The position numbers and the translations under genes are program-made. Source: AR12 sp036265915 (lineage in GTDB: Bacteria; Methylomirabilota; Methylomirabilia; Rokubacteriales; CSP1-6). Taken from it: 64,000 nucleotides of DNA. The DNA lies in the NCBI GenBank assembly GCA_036265915.1, contig DATAOC010000043.1, positions 1 to 64,000 on the forward strand, read 5' to 3'. Positions 7,847-17,045 of this stretch are shown in pieces. How positions within the stretch are numbered: the first letter of the stretch is position 1; every line of letters begins with the position of its first letter. Below the pieces are notes generated by a model. It was not told the DNA's origin, searched no databases, and saw nothing but the letters and a program-made list of their open reading frames with translations.

Positions 7847-9339
7847 CCGTGGACGATGGCGGCGTCCTCGAGGGACGCGGCATCGGCAAGACGTTCGCCG
7901 GTGTGGTCGCCAACGCCGACGTCGACTTCGCGGTCCGGCAGGGCGAGATCCACGCGCTGCTCGGGGAGAACGGCGCCGGCAAGACGACCCTCGCGTCCAT
8001 CCTGACCGGTCTCTATCAGCCGGACGACGGCACCATTCTGGTGCGCGGGCACGCGGTCCGGCTGCGCAGCCCGCGCGACGGGCTCGCGCACCGGCTGGGG
8101 ATGGTGCACCAGCATTTCCACCTGGTCGACAGCTTCACCGTGGCCGAGAACGTCGTGCTCGGCGATCCCCGGCAGGGCATCGTGCTGTCCCGGCGCCTGC
8201 ACCGGACGGTCGCGTCGCTCGGCGAGCGCTACGGCCTCGCCGTCGATCCGCGCGCCACGATCAGCGACCTGTCCCTCGGCGAGCAGCAGCGCGTGGAGAT
8301 CGTCAAGATGCTCTATCGCGACGTCGACGTTCTCTTTCTCGACGAGCCGACGGCCGTGCTCACGCCGCAGGAGGTCGACTCGCTGTTCACCGTCCTGCGC
8401 GCCATGGCGGCTGACGGCCGCTCGGTGGTGCTGATCACGCACAAGCTCGGCGAGGTCATGGCGGTCGCGGATCGCGTGACGGTCATGCGGGATGCGCGGG
8501 TCGTCGCCAGCGTGCCGACGTCGGAGACGGACACCACCGGGCTCGCGCGCCTCATGGTCGGTCGCGCGGTCGATCTGGCCGACCGGCACGGCACGAGGAC
8601 GCCGGGTCCGTGCATGCTCGCGGTCGACGAGCTGTGCGTGGACGGAGCTCAGGGACGCAGGGTGCAGCACGTGGGCCTGTCGGTGCGGGCGGGCGAGATC
8701 GTTGGAGTCGCCGGCGTCGCGGGCAACGGTCAGCTGCAGCTCGCGGAGGCGCTCGCCGGCACGCGACAGCCGTCGGCCGGACGCATCGTCGTGAACGGCG
8801 TCGACATCACCGGCAGGGGGCCGCGCGTGGCCCGCGCCGCCGGGCTACGCTACGTGCCGGAGGATCGCCTCGGCACCGGCCTGGCGCCGGGGCTGTCGAT
8901 CGCCGACAACGTGCAGCTGACCGGTCGCCGCCCGCTGGTGGGCGGCCGCGGTCACGCGGAGCGCGAGGCGACGGCCATGATCGCGCGGTTCGGCGTCAAG
9001 GCGCGGGGGCCGCGTGACATCGTGCGGCGGCTCTCGGGCGGCAACGTCCAGCGGATCCTCCTCGCGCGCGAGCTGAGTGCCGGCGGCACGGTCCTGGTCA
9101 TCGCCTCGCCGACGCGCGGTCTGGACGTGTCGGGCATCGAGTTCGTCCGCTCGCTGCTGGACGAACGCCGCAACGCGGGGGCGGCGATCCTGCTGATCTC
9201 CGAGGATCTCGACGAGATCCGCGGACTCGCCGATCGCATCGTGGTCATGTACGACGGCAGGCTCGTGCTCGAGCGTGCGGTCGGCGGCGCCGACGTGACG
9301 GAGCTCGGCCTGGCGATGGCCGGCGTCGCCGGTCGCTGA
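7843..9339 (+). CDS. ABC transporter ATPase, two-domain (nucleoside/sugar type)
   Basis: 498 residues from the GTG that overlaps the bmp stop codon; the frame is open much further upstream, but that part is antisense-like noise. The first domain is complete: Walker A GENGAGKTT (about 40-48), Q-loop MVHQHFH, signature LSLGEQQR, Walker B VLFLDEPT and the H-loop in ITHKLGE. The second has a degenerate P-loop (GVAGNGQLQ), signature LSGGNVQR and ASPTRGLD in place of a standard Walker B. One good and one poor site is the normal state of RbsA/YufO-type ATPases. It energises the two permeases downstream. Confidence 0.93.
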   Translation: MTVDDGGVLEGRGIGKTFAGVVANADVDFAVRQGEIHALLGENGAGKTTLASILTGLYQPDDGTILVRGHAVRLRSPRDGLAHRLGMVHQHFHLVDSFTVAENVVLGDPRQGIVLSRRLHRTVASLGERYGLAVDPRATISDLSLGEQQRVEIVKMLYRDVDVLFLDEPTAVLTPQEVDSLFTVLRAMAADGRSVVLITHKLGEVMAVADRVTVMRDARVVASVPTSETDTTGLARLMVGRAVDLADRHGTRTPGPCMLAVDELCVDGAQGRRVQHVGLSVRAGEIVGVAGVAGNGQLQLAEALAGTRQPSAGRIVVNGVDITGRGPRVARAAGLRYVPEDRLGTGLAPGLSIADNVQLTGRRPLVGGRGHAEREATAMIARFGVKARGPRDIVRRLSGGNVQRILLARELSAGGTVLVIASPTRGLDVSGIEFVRSLLDERRNAGAAILLISEDLDEIRGLADRIVVMYDGRLVLERAVGGADVTELGLAMAGVAGR

Positions 9340-10430
9340 TGCTGCGGCTGGAGCGGCGGGCCACCCAGCCCGCTCATCTCGTGCTCTCGGTGCCGCTCGC
9401 GGCGATCACCGGCGCGCTGCTGCTCGGCGCACTGTTCCTTGCCGCGAACGGCTTCGATCCGCTGCTCATCTACGCGGAGATGGCGCGCGCCTCCTTTGCG
9501 ACTCGCTACGGCATCGAAGACTCCCTCGTGTCGGCCACGCCGCTCGTCTATACCGGGCTCGCCGCCGCCATCGCCTTCCGCTTCCGGCTCTACAACGTCG
9601 GGGCGGAGGGGCAGCTCGTTGTGGGTGGAATCTGCAGCGCGGGGGCGGCGCTGCTCCTCGGGCAGGCGCTGCCGGGCGGCCTCGCGCTCGCGCTGGCGCT
9701 GCTCGCGGGACTGGCCGGCGGCGTGGCGTGGGTCCTGGTGCCGGCGCTGGCGCGCGCGCGGCTCGGAACGAGCGAGATCATCACCACGCTGCTGCTGAAC
9801 TACGTCGCCGTGCTGCTCGCGCGGTATCTGATCTTCGGATCGCGCAGCCTGTGGCGCGACCCGACCGCGACCAACTTCCCGCAGGGGCGTGCGCTTCCCC
9901 CGGCCAGCCAGCTGCCGGAGCTCGGCGGCACGCAGATTCACGCGGGGCTCGTCCTCGGCATCGTGTGCGCCGTCCTCGTCTTCGCCCTCCTCCGCTGGAC
10001 GCGCGCGGGATTCGACGCGCGCGTGTTCGGCGATTCGCCGGCGGCGGCGTCGTACGCCGGCATCAGCGTGACGATGGTCGTGCTGCTCCTGCTCGTGGTC
10101 TCCGGCGCCGTTGCGGGGCTGGCCGGCGCCTCGGAGGTGCTGGGCCGTGCGCACCGTCTCGATCCCACGGGCCTCGCGGTGGGCTTCGGCTACACCGGCA
10201 TCATCGTCGCCGCGCTGGCTCGCTATCATCCGCTCGGCGTCGTGCCGGTCGCCGTCTTCGTCGGCGCGCTGTCCAACGCGGGCACGGCCGTGCAGAGTCT
10301 CCCGGGCGGCGGCGTTCCCGCCGCCATCAGCACGGTGCTGCAAGGCGCCATCCTGATCTTCGTGCTGGCCAGCGAGATCCACGTCGCGTATCGGGTGCGC
10401 TGGCGCCGCCTCGAGCGGACGGCGTCGTGA
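9339..10430 (+). CDS. ABC transporter permease (BMP importer, subunit 1)
   Basis: 363 residues; the ATG overlaps the ATPase stop (TGATG). About eight to ten hydrophobic segments with the branched-chain/BPD_transp_2 signature: NVGAEGQLVVGG, then GTSEIITTLLLNYVAVLLARYL and the loop GDSPAAASYAGIS. This is the larger, YufP-like member of the permease pair and forms the translocation channel with the next gene product. Its last codons overlap the next GTG. Confidence 0.92.
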   Translation: MLRLERRATQPAHLVLSVPLAAITGALLLGALFLAANGFDPLLIYAEMARASFATRYGIEDSLVSATPLVYTGLAAAIAFRFRLYNVGAEGQLVVGGICSAGAALLLGQALPGGLALALALLAGLAGGVAWVLVPALARARLGTSEIITTLLLNYVAVLLARYLIFGSRSLWRDPTATNFPQGRALPPASQLPELGGTQIHAGLVLGIVCAVLVFALLRWTRAGFDARVFGDSPAAASYAGISVTMVVLLLLVVSGAVAGLAGASEVLGRAHRLDPTGLAVGFGYTGIIVAALARYHPLGVVPVAVFVGALSNAGTAVQSLPGGGVPAAISTVLQGAILIFVLASEIHVAYRVRWRRLERTAS

Positions 10431-11365
10431 ACGACGGCGTCATCCTGATCACGCTGGCAGCGGCGGTGGCGGCCGGCACGCCGCTGGTTCTCGCCGGGCT
10501 CGGGGAGCTGCTGGCCGAGCGGGCCGGCGTCCTCAATCTCGGCGTGGAAGGCATGATGCTGATCGGCGCCGTGTCGGCGTTCCTGGTGGCGCATCGCACG
10601 TCGAGCGTGACCGCGGGCCTGCTGGCCGGTATGGTGGCCGCGGCGCTGCTCGCCTCCGTGCACGCGTTCGTCAGCGTGACGTTGCGCGCAAACCAGATCG
10701 TGTCGGGCCTGGCGCTGGTGATCCTCGGCTCCGGTGTCGCCACCTTCGTCGGCCGTCCGATCGAGGGCCAGCCGCTCGGCGTTCACCTCGGCCAGCGCGA
10801 TGTCCCGTGGCTCGCCGACCTTCCGGTGATCGGGCGCGTGCTGTTCCGGCAGGACGTCGTCGTCTACGCGAGCTGGGTGCTCGTCCTCATCGCGATCGGA
10901 TACCTGCGTTACACGAAGGCCGGGCTGTGGGCACGCGCCGTCGGTGAGAGTCCCGCCACCGCCGACGTGATGGGCGTGCGGGTCGCGGCCATCCAGTACG
11001 TGCACACGATCATCGGCGGCCTGCTCGCCGGCGCGAGCGGCGCCTATCTCATCGTGGCCCGCGTTCCGAACTGGTCGCAGGCGAGCACGACGAGCGGCCT
11101 CGGCTGGATCGCGGTGGCGCTCGTCGTGTTCTCGTCCTGGCGTCCCGGGCGCTTGCTGCTCGGCGCCTACCTGTTCGGCGCCGCGCTGCGCGCGAACTTT
11201 GCGCTGCAGGCGGCCGGCATGCACGGCGTGCCGGCCGAGGCCCTCGCGATGCTTCCGTACCTGCTCACGATCACCGTCATGATCACGCTGTCGGCCGCAG
11301 GCGGGCGCCGGGGGCGGCACGCGCCGGCGGCGCTCGGCACAGCGTACATACGCAGCGAGCGCTGA
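10427..11365 (+). CDS. ABC transporter permease (BMP importer, subunit 2)
   Basis: 312 residues from a GTG that overlaps the upstream stop (GTGA). Hydrophobic throughout, with the YufQ-like signatures GVLNLGVEGMMLIGA, LRANQIVSGLALVILGSG and VGESPATADVMGV, then ASGAYLIVA. It completes the importer: binding protein, fused ATPase and two permeases, with no gene missing. The C-terminal twenty residues are charged and cytosolic. Confidence 0.92.
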   Translation: MNDGVILITLAAAVAAGTPLVLAGLGELLAERAGVLNLGVEGMMLIGAVSAFLVAHRTSSVTAGLLAGMVAAALLASVHAFVSVTLRANQIVSGLALVILGSGVATFVGRPIEGQPLGVHLGQRDVPWLADLPVIGRVLFRQDVVVYASWVLVLIAIGYLRYTKAGLWARAVGESPATADVMGVRVAAIQYVHTIIGGLLAGASGAYLIVARVPNWSQASTTSGLGWIAVALVVFSSWRPGRLLLGAYLFGAALRANFALQAAGMHGVPAEALAMLPYLLTITVMITLSAAGGRRGRHAPAALGTAYIRSER

Positions 11366-11435
11366 CGCAGCCGTCGGGGTCCGTCCGCTACAATGCAGGA
11401 GCGCAGGTCGGCGCGCCTCGCGCGGGAGGATTGCC

Positions 11436-12140
11436 ATGCAGCGGATCGGCGTGCTCGGCGGCATCAGTCCGCAGGCAACGATGGACTTCGAGGCGCGTCT
11501 GCACCGCGTCTGCCAGCAGCTCGTCGCTCCGGACTGGAACCGCGGCTATCCGCGCATGGTCGTCTGGTACCACCGCCAGCTGCCGATCCGCGTCGACGCC
11601 GACGGCCGACCGGTGGTCCCGCGACAGATCGATCCCGGGCTGCTCGAGGGCGCCGCGTGGCTCGGTCGCGCCGCCGACTTTCTCGTGGTGCCGTGCAATG
11701 CGGCGCACGTCGGCGTGCGGGAGATCGAGCGCGCCGCCGGGTGTCCGGTGCTGAGCATGGTGGACGTGACGCTGGACGAGGTGGCGCGCCGCGGCTGGCA
11801 CACCGTCGGCGTGCTCGGCTTCGGCGGAGCGCCGGCGCTCTACGTCGATCCGCTCTCGCAGCGCGGTGTCCGGACTCGATCGATCGACACGCCGGCGCAG
11901 GCGCGCATCGACGCCGCCATCCGGGCCCTGATGGAAGGACGGGAGGACGTCGCGCACCAGGAAAGCGCGCTCGCGGCGGTGGACGCCGTGCGCGCGGCGG
12001 ACGTGGACGGCGTGATCCTCGGGTGCACCGAGCTGCCGTTGCTGCTCGGCGCCAAGGCTGACGCCGGCGACCTGATCAATCCCGTCGCGCTGCTGGCCGA
12101 GGCCGCCGTGCGCCGCGCCACGGCCGCGGATCGCCGCTAG
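11436..12140 (+). CDS. Aspartate/glutamate racemase family protein
   Basis: 234 residues, GGGAGGA before the ATG, and a TACAAT hexamer at 11389-11394 that could start a leader of about 35 nt. It begins IGVLGGISPQATMDF, has the first catalytic Cys at C87 (VVPCNAAH) and the second in GVILGCTELPLLL near residue 192, so both acid/base residues are present. The family interconverts L- and D-Asp, Glu or related acids without cofactor. It sits 70 bp after the importer operon, so co-regulation is possible but not shown. Confidence 0.88.
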   Translation: MQRIGVLGGISPQATMDFEARLHRVCQQLVAPDWNRGYPRMVVWYHRQLPIRVDADGRPVVPRQIDPGLLEGAAWLGRAADFLVVPCNAAHVGVREIERAAGCPVLSMVDVTLDEVARRGWHTVGVLGFGGAPALYVDPLSQRGVRTRSIDTPAQARIDAAIRALMEGREDVAHQESALAAVDAVRAADVDGVILGCTELPLLLGAKADAGDLINPVALLAEAAVRRATAADRR

Positions 12141-12182
12141 CCCGTACGTCCGCGTGATGGCGCGCTGGTGGGCTCGGCCGCG

Positions 12183-14750
12183 ATGAGTCGCTCACGCGGC
12201 GCTCGCAGCGCTGCCACCGCGCCGCGGGCGGAGACGCTCCGCATCGGCCGGCACGAGATCCGGCTCACCAATCCGGCCAAGGTCCTCTACCCGCGGACGG
12301 GCTTCACCAAGCGGCAGGTGCTCGACTACTACGTCGCGGTGGCGCCGTACCTGCTGCCGCATCTCCGCGATCGGCCGGTCACGCTCAAGCGCTATCCGGA
12401 CGGCACGCGCGGCCAGCACTTCTACGAGAAGGACGCGCCCACGTTCACGCCGGAATGGGTGAAGACGTTTCCGGTGCCTCGACGCGGCGGCGGCCCCGAC
12501 ATCAACTACATCGTGATCGATGACGTGGCGACGCTGGCATGGTGCGCCAGCGTCGCCAACCTCGAGGTCCACCCGTTCCTGCATCGCATTCCGCGCCTCG
12601 ACGAGCCGACCGGCGTCGTGTTCGATCTGGATCCCGGTGAGGGGCGCGACGTCCTGTCGTGCGCCGAGGTGGCGTTGCTGCTTCGCCAGGCGCTCGGCGG
12701 CGTCGACCTGCAGGCGTTTCCGAAGGTGTCCGGCTCGAAAGGGTTGCAGCTCCACGTCCCGCTCAATACGCCGGTGACGTACGCCGAGACCGGTCAGTTC
12801 GCGCTGCTCACCGCGCAGGCGCTCGAGCGCGTGCATCCGAGGCTCGTGCTGACGGACATGGCGAAGGCGCGCCGCGCCGGCAAGGTCTTCATCGACTGGA
12901 GCCAGAACACCGACTACAAGACGACCGTCGCCGTGTACTCCCTGCGCGCCAAGCGGGACGAGCCGTTCGTCTCGTTCCCCGTGGGCTGGGACGAGCTCGA
13001 GCGCGCCATCGCCGCGAAGGACGCGAAGCGTCTGTACTTCGATCCCGCGACGGCGTTGCGGCGGCTGTCGGATGCGGGCGACGTGTACCGGCCGGTGTTG
13101 CGGCTCAGGCAACGGCTGCCCGGCGCCCCGCCCTCGCGTGCGCGCACGCCGGCCGCGCAGCGTTCGCTCGCGGCATATCGCGCCAAGCGCGATTTCGCGG
13201 TGACGCCGGAGCCCGCGCCGGCAGCGCCGCGCGCGAGCCGACAGGGTGGCCGCCGACGGTTCGTCGTCCAGAAGCACGCGGCGAGCCATCTGCACTACGA
13301 TTTCCGGCTGGAGATGCACGGCGTGCTCAAGTCGTGGGCGGTCCCGAAAGGCGTTCCGCAAGATCGGAACGAGCGCCGTCTGGCGATGGCCACCGAGGAC
13401 CATCCGCTCGAGTACCTGGACTTCGAGGGCACGATTCCGGCGGGGCAGTACGGCGGCGGGACGGTCATGGTGTGGGACATCGGCACCTACGACGTCGTCG
13501 AGGGCAACTACTGGAAGGGCGATCTGCAGGTGTCGTTGAGGGGAACGAAGCTGAAGGGCACGTGGCAGCTGCGCCGCGACGACGAGCGGAGGTGGACGCT
13601 GGCGAAGATCGCGGACGGTCACCGCGCGCGCGGGCGTCACCGCGGTGCGGAGACGTCCGCGCTGACGGGCCGCACCATGGAGCGCATTGCCGCCGACAAC
13701 GACCGTCAGTGGCAGAGCAACCGGGCGCCGCGCGCGGAGACATTCGACCTTGCCGACCTGCCGGCCGGGACACCGCAGTTCGTCCCGCCCATGCGCCCGG
13801 TGCTCGTCTCGACGCTGCCCGAAGGGGCTCAGTGGTCCTACGAGCCGAAGCTCGACGGCTACCGCGCGCTGGCGCTGAAGACGGACGGCGAGCTCCGGCT
13901 GCTCTCGCGTAACAAGAACCGGCTCGACGCGCGGTTCCCGGCCGTTGCGAGGGCGCTGGCGCGCCTGCCTGACGGCACGCTGCTCGACGGCGAGATCGTG
14001 GCGCTCGACGAAGCCGGCCGGCCGGCGTTCAATGCGCTGCAGAACGACGGGGCCGGGCCGAACGTCCACTACTACGTGTTCGATGCGCTGTTCTATCGCG
14101 GTCGCAGCCTGCTCGGCCTCCCGCTCGACACGCGCCGGAGCGCGCTGTCCGCCGCCCTCGCCGGCATCGGCGAGCCCGTGCAGCGCGCCGTCACGCTGGA
14201 CGCGCCGGTCGCCGAGCTGATCGACGTCGCCAGGCGGTTCGGGCTCGAGGGCATCGTGGCGAAGCGGCTCGACAGCCGCTACGAGCCGGGCCGTTCCACC
14301 GGCGCGTGGGCGAAGTATCGCGTGAGCCCGGGCCAGGAGCTGGTCGTCGGCGGCTATCTGCCGGGCGGGCACCTCTTCGATGCACTGCTCGTCGGCTATT
14401 ACGAGGGCACCAGGCTGCTCTTCGTCGCGAAGATCCGAAACGGCTTCACCCGCGGCGTCAAGGCCGACATCGCCGGTCGGTTTGCGCGCCTCGCGACGGA
14501 CCGCTGCCCGTTCGCGAACCTGCCCGAGCCGAAGAGCGCCCGGCGTGGGCTGGCGCTGACCGCCGAGGCGATGAAGCGCTGCCGCTGGCTCAAACCGCAG
14601 CTGGTCGCGCAGGTCGCGTTCACGGAGTGGACGCCGAGCGGCCATCTTCGCCACGCCAGCTTCGTGGCCCTGCGCGACGACAAGGACCCGCGCGACGTCA
14701 CGCGGGAGACGCCGCGAGCCGTCACGTTGAACGAGTCGTCAGCCCGCTAG
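12183..14750 (+). CDS. ligD: DNA ligase D (polymerase-phosphoesterase-ligase)
   Basis: 855 residues from ATG 12183; a GTG at 12168 is possible but less likely. Three domains are seen. A primase-like polymerase (about 13-290) has the catalytic D-x-D in VVFDLDPGEG. A 3'-phosphoesterase starts near 357 with QKHAASHLHYDFRLEMHG, holding the metal-binding His and Asp. An ATP-dependent ligase has its adenylated Lys in EPKLDGYRAL at residue 556, and SRNKNRLDARFP, DGEIVALD and EGIVAKRLDSRY follow. The order Pol-PE-Lig is that of Mycobacterium, not the PE-Lig-Pol of Pseudomonas. LigD repairs double-strand breaks by end joining with Ku; no ku gene lies in this window. Confidence 0.96.
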   Translation: MSRSRGARSAATAPRAETLRIGRHEIRLTNPAKVLYPRTGFTKRQVLDYYVAVAPYLLPHLRDRPVTLKRYPDGTRGQHFYEKDAPTFTPEWVKTFPVPRRGGGPDINYIVIDDVATLAWCASVANLEVHPFLHRIPRLDEPTGVVFDLDPGEGRDVLSCAEVALLLRQALGGVDLQAFPKVSGSKGLQLHVPLNTPVTYAETGQFALLTAQALERVHPRLVLTDMAKARRAGKVFIDWSQNTDYKTTVAVYSLRAKRDEPFVSFPVGWDELERAIAAKDAKRLYFDPATALRRLSDAGDVYRPVLRLRQRLPGAPPSRARTPAAQRSLAAYRAKRDFAVTPEPAPAAPRASRQGGRRRFVVQKHAASHLHYDFRLEMHGVLKSWAVPKGVPQDRNERRLAMATEDHPLEYLDFEGTIPAGQYGGGTVMVWDIGTYDVVEGNYWKGDLQVSLRGTKLKGTWQLRRDDERRWTLAKIADGHRARGRHRGAETSALTGRTMERIAADNDRQWQSNRAPRAETFDLADLPAGTPQFVPPMRPVLVSTLPEGAQWSYEPKLDGYRALALKTDGELRLLSRNKNRLDARFPAVARALARLPDGTLLDGEIVALDEAGRPAFNALQNDGAGPNVHYYVFDALFYRGRSLLGLPLDTRRSALSAALAGIGEPVQRAVTLDAPVAELIDVARRFGLEGIVAKRLDSRYEPGRSTGAWAKYRVSPGQELVVGGYLPGGHLFDALLVGYYEGTRLLFVAKIRNGFTRGVKADIAGRFARLATDRCPFANLPEPKSARRGLALTAEAMKRCRWLKPQLVAQVAFTEWTPSGHLRHASFVALRDDKDPRDVTRETPRAVTLNESSAR

Positions 14751-14768
14751 TCCGGGCCAGTGGTGGTC

Positions 14769-14784
14769 GCCTGCGATCGCAGGC
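14769..14784. promoter_or_regulatory. Perfect 16-bp palindrome before the SDR gene
   Basis: GCCTGCGATCGCAGGC is a perfect dyad ending 13 bp before the SDR start codon. A second inverted repeat follows at 14782-14797 (GGCAT, six bases, ATGCC) around the self-complementary ATTGCAAT. It is too close to the start to be a typical LigD terminator; an operator is more likely. No regulator gene is adjacent. Confidence 0.45.
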
Positions 14785-14797
14785 ATATTGCAATGCC

Positions 14798-15610
14798 ATG
14801 GACACCCGTGACGCCGGACGCTTCGCAGGCAAGGTCGCCGTCGTCACCGCCGGCGGCGCCGGCATCGGCGCGGCGACGGCTGCGCGGTTCGCGCGCGAGG
14901 GCGCAGCGGTCGTGATCGGCGACATCAGCGGGCGCCGCGCGGCCGCCGTCGCCGAGGAGATCCGGGTCGCCGGCGGTCGGGCGGTCAGCATCAAGATGGA
15001 CGCCGCGAGTGCCGCCGACGTCCAGGGCACCCTCGATCTCGCGATCGAGACGTTCGGGCGCCTCGACGTCGTGTTCAACAACGCCGGCCTGGCCGATCCG
15101 GCGCTGATCGAGGACACCTCGGTGGAGAGCTGGAAGCGCGTGCTCGACGTCTGCCTGACCAGCACGTTCCTCGGCATCAAGCTCGCGGTGCCGCCGCTGC
15201 GGCGCGCCGGCGGCGGCGCGATCGTGAACACCGCGTCGATCTCGGGGCTCGGCGGTGACGTCGGCATGGCGTCCTACAACGCCGCCAAGGCGGGCGTGAT
15301 CAACCTCACACGCGCGGCCGCCGTGGAGTATGCGTCGGCCGGGATCCGGGTGAACTGCGTCTGCCCGGGCGCCATCGACACCCGGGCCACCGAGCTGCTC
15401 GCCAGCCAGCGTGCCGACGAGCTTCGGCGCGCGCACGCCGACGCCCATCCGCTCGGCCGCCTCGGGCGCGCGGACGAAGTCGCGCACGCCGTGCTCTTCC
15501 TCGCGTCCGGGGAGGCGTCGTTCATCACCGGCGCGGCACTCGTCGTCGATGGCGGTGTCACCGCGAAGACCGGCTTGCCGAACATGCTCGCCTTCGCCGA
15601 GCGGCGCTGA
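14798..15610 (+). CDS. SDR-family oxidoreductase
   Basis: 270 residues, classical short-chain dehydrogenase. The Rossmann Gly motif is TAGGAGIG (about 17-24), NNAG is present in VVFNNAGLADP, the catalytic Ser is in NTASISG, and YNAAK carries the Tyr and Lys. The C-terminus ASFITGAALVVDGG is typical of FabG-like members. The Asp at the end of strand 2 (VIGDISGRR) favours NAD over NADP. No visible Shine-Dalgarno. The substrate cannot be told. The DUF2182 gene starts 10 bp downstream and probably shares its transcript. Confidence 0.9.
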   Translation: MDTRDAGRFAGKVAVVTAGGAGIGAATAARFAREGAAVVIGDISGRRAAAVAEEIRVAGGRAVSIKMDAASAADVQGTLDLAIETFGRLDVVFNNAGLADPALIEDTSVESWKRVLDVCLTSTFLGIKLAVPPLRRAGGGAIVNTASISGLGGDVGMASYNAAKAGVINLTRAAAVEYASAGIRVNCVCPGAIDTRATELLASQRADELRRAHADAHPLGRLGRADEVAHAVLFLASGEASFITGAALVVDGGVTAKTGLPNMLAFAERR

Positions 15611-15620
15611 GGCGGCGGTC

Positions 15621-16385
15621 GTGAACACCCCCGCGTCCCGCGACCCGGCCGCCCTCACGACGTACGCCGCGGTGCTCGCGCTCGCGATCGTGGCGTGGGT
15701 GGCGGTGCTCCGCTCACCGATGGAGGGTGGCGACATGGCCGGGATGCAGATGGCCATGGCGCCGACGCCGGCGGACGCCGCCGCCTACGTGCTGGCGTGG
15801 GCGGTGATGATGGCGGCCATGATGCTGCCGAGTGCGGCGCCCATGATCGCGCTGTACGCGGGCACGCAGCGCACGGCGAGGCCGGTCGGGCGCATCGCGG
15901 CGGTGACGGGCTTCGCGCTCATGTACTTGCTGCTGTGGGCGGTCACCGGCGTGCCGATCTACTTGGCGAGCCTCGCGCTCATGGCCGTCGGTGCCCGCAC
16001 GCTGTCGTACGTGACCGCGTCCGTGCTCGTCGTCGCCGGCCTCTTCCAGTTCTCGCGGCTCAAGCAGGTGTGTCTGCGGCACTGCCGGACGCCTCTCGGC
16101 TTCCTGCTCGGCCACTGGCGTCCCGGCTGGCGCGGCGCGCTCGCCATGGGCGTGACGCACGCGTGGTATTGCATCGGCTGCTGCTGGGCGCTCATGGTCG
16201 TGCTCGTCGTGGCGGGCGCCATGGGCCTGCGCTGGGTCCTGCTGATCGCGTGCGTGGTGGCCGCCGAGAAGCTGCTGCCGGGTGGCGAATCGGTCGCGCG
16301 CGTCATCGGTGTCGCCCTCGCGCTGCTCGGCCTCGGCGTGGCCGTCGACCCGCGGCTGGCGGCCTTGCTCCGGATCGCCGGATGA
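15621..16385 (+). CDS. DUF2182 integral membrane protein
   Basis: 254 residues, GTG start. About six membrane segments. It carries the DUF2182 signatures: WAVMMAAMMLPSAAPM with paired Met residues in the second helix, the cytosolic CLRHCRTPLGFLL loop, and HAWYCIGCCWALM followed by EKLLPGG. The N-terminal extracytoplasmic stretch is rich in Met (MEGGDMAGMQMAMA), which looks like a soft-metal ligand set. The family is annotated as a predicted metal-binding membrane protein of unknown function and usually pairs with DUF1326, as here. Copper or silver handling is a guess from the Met/Cys/His content. Confidence 0.85.
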   Translation: MNTPASRDPAALTTYAAVLALAIVAWVAVLRSPMEGGDMAGMQMAMAPTPADAAAYVLAWAVMMAAMMLPSAAPMIALYAGTQRTARPVGRIAAVTGFALMYLLLWAVTGVPIYLASLALMAVGARTLSYVTASVLVVAGLFQFSRLKQVCLRHCRTPLGFLLGHWRPGWRGALAMGVTHAWYCIGCCWALMVVLVVAGAMGLRWVLLIACVVAAEKLLPGGESVARVIGVALALLGLGVAVDPRLAALLRIAG

Positions 16386-16412
16386 GGGATCGTTAGGCCG
16401 TAGGAGGAGCAT

Positions 16413-17030
16413 ATGGCGACCGCTCAGTGGCAGATCAGCGGCGAGTATTTCGAGGCCTGCAGCTGCGACTCCGTGTGTCCGTGCCCGACGTCGGGCCTGG
16501 CGGCGCAGCCGACCAAGGGCTTCTGTGATGCGGGCCTCGTCTTCAACGTTCAGCGCGGCCGGCACGGGACGACGACGCTCGACGGTCTGAGCTTCGCGGT
16601 GCTGCTGCACACGCCGGGTCCGATGATCCAGGGCAACTGGACGGTCGGCCTCGTCGTCGACGAGCGGGCATCGAAGGAGCAGCGCGAGGCGCTCACGACT
16701 ATCGCGAGCGGGCAGAGCGGCGGGCCGATGGCGGCGCTGGCGCCGCTCATCGGCAACTTCGGCGGTGTGGAGGCGAAGCCCATCCGCATCAAGAGCAGCG
16801 GGATGCACCGTGAGGTCGAGATTCCGGGCGTGCTGGACCTCGCCGTCGACGGCATTGCGGGCGCCAAGGAGACCGAGCCGATCTTCTTCGACAACGTGGG
16901 CCATCCGGCGGCATCGCGGCTGGCTCTCGCCAAGGCCTCGCGCGGCCACATGCACGCGTTCGGGATCAACTGGGACGACACGTCGGGCCGGAACAACGGC
17001 CACTTCGCGCCCTTCTCCTGGAAGTCGTGA
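16413..17030 (+). CDS. DUF1326 domain protein
   Basis: 205 residues with GGAGGAG before the ATG. The N-terminus GEYFEACSCDSVCPCPTSG holds the family CSC...CPC cluster, a likely metal or redox site; one more Cys follows (GFCDAG). The rest is a beta-rich domain with LHTPGPMIQGNW and NNGHFAPFSWKS. No signal peptide, so it is cytosolic. It lies 27 bp after the DUF2182 gene and the two are known to co-occur, so they probably act together, but no reaction is known for either. Confidence 0.85.
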   Translation: MATAQWQISGEYFEACSCDSVCPCPTSGLAAQPTKGFCDAGLVFNVQRGRHGTTTLDGLSFAVLLHTPGPMIQGNWTVGLVVDERASKEQREALTTIASGQSGGPMAALAPLIGNFGGVEAKPIRIKSSGMHREVEIPGVLDLAVDGIAGAKETEPIFFDNVGHPAASRLALAKASRGHMHAFGINWDDTSGRNNGHFAPFSWKS

Positions 17031-17045
17031 CACGCGCGTAGCGGC

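Noticed and set aside
12192..14654. 820-codon antisense frame over ligD
   Set aside because: Shadow of ligD; no domain visible.
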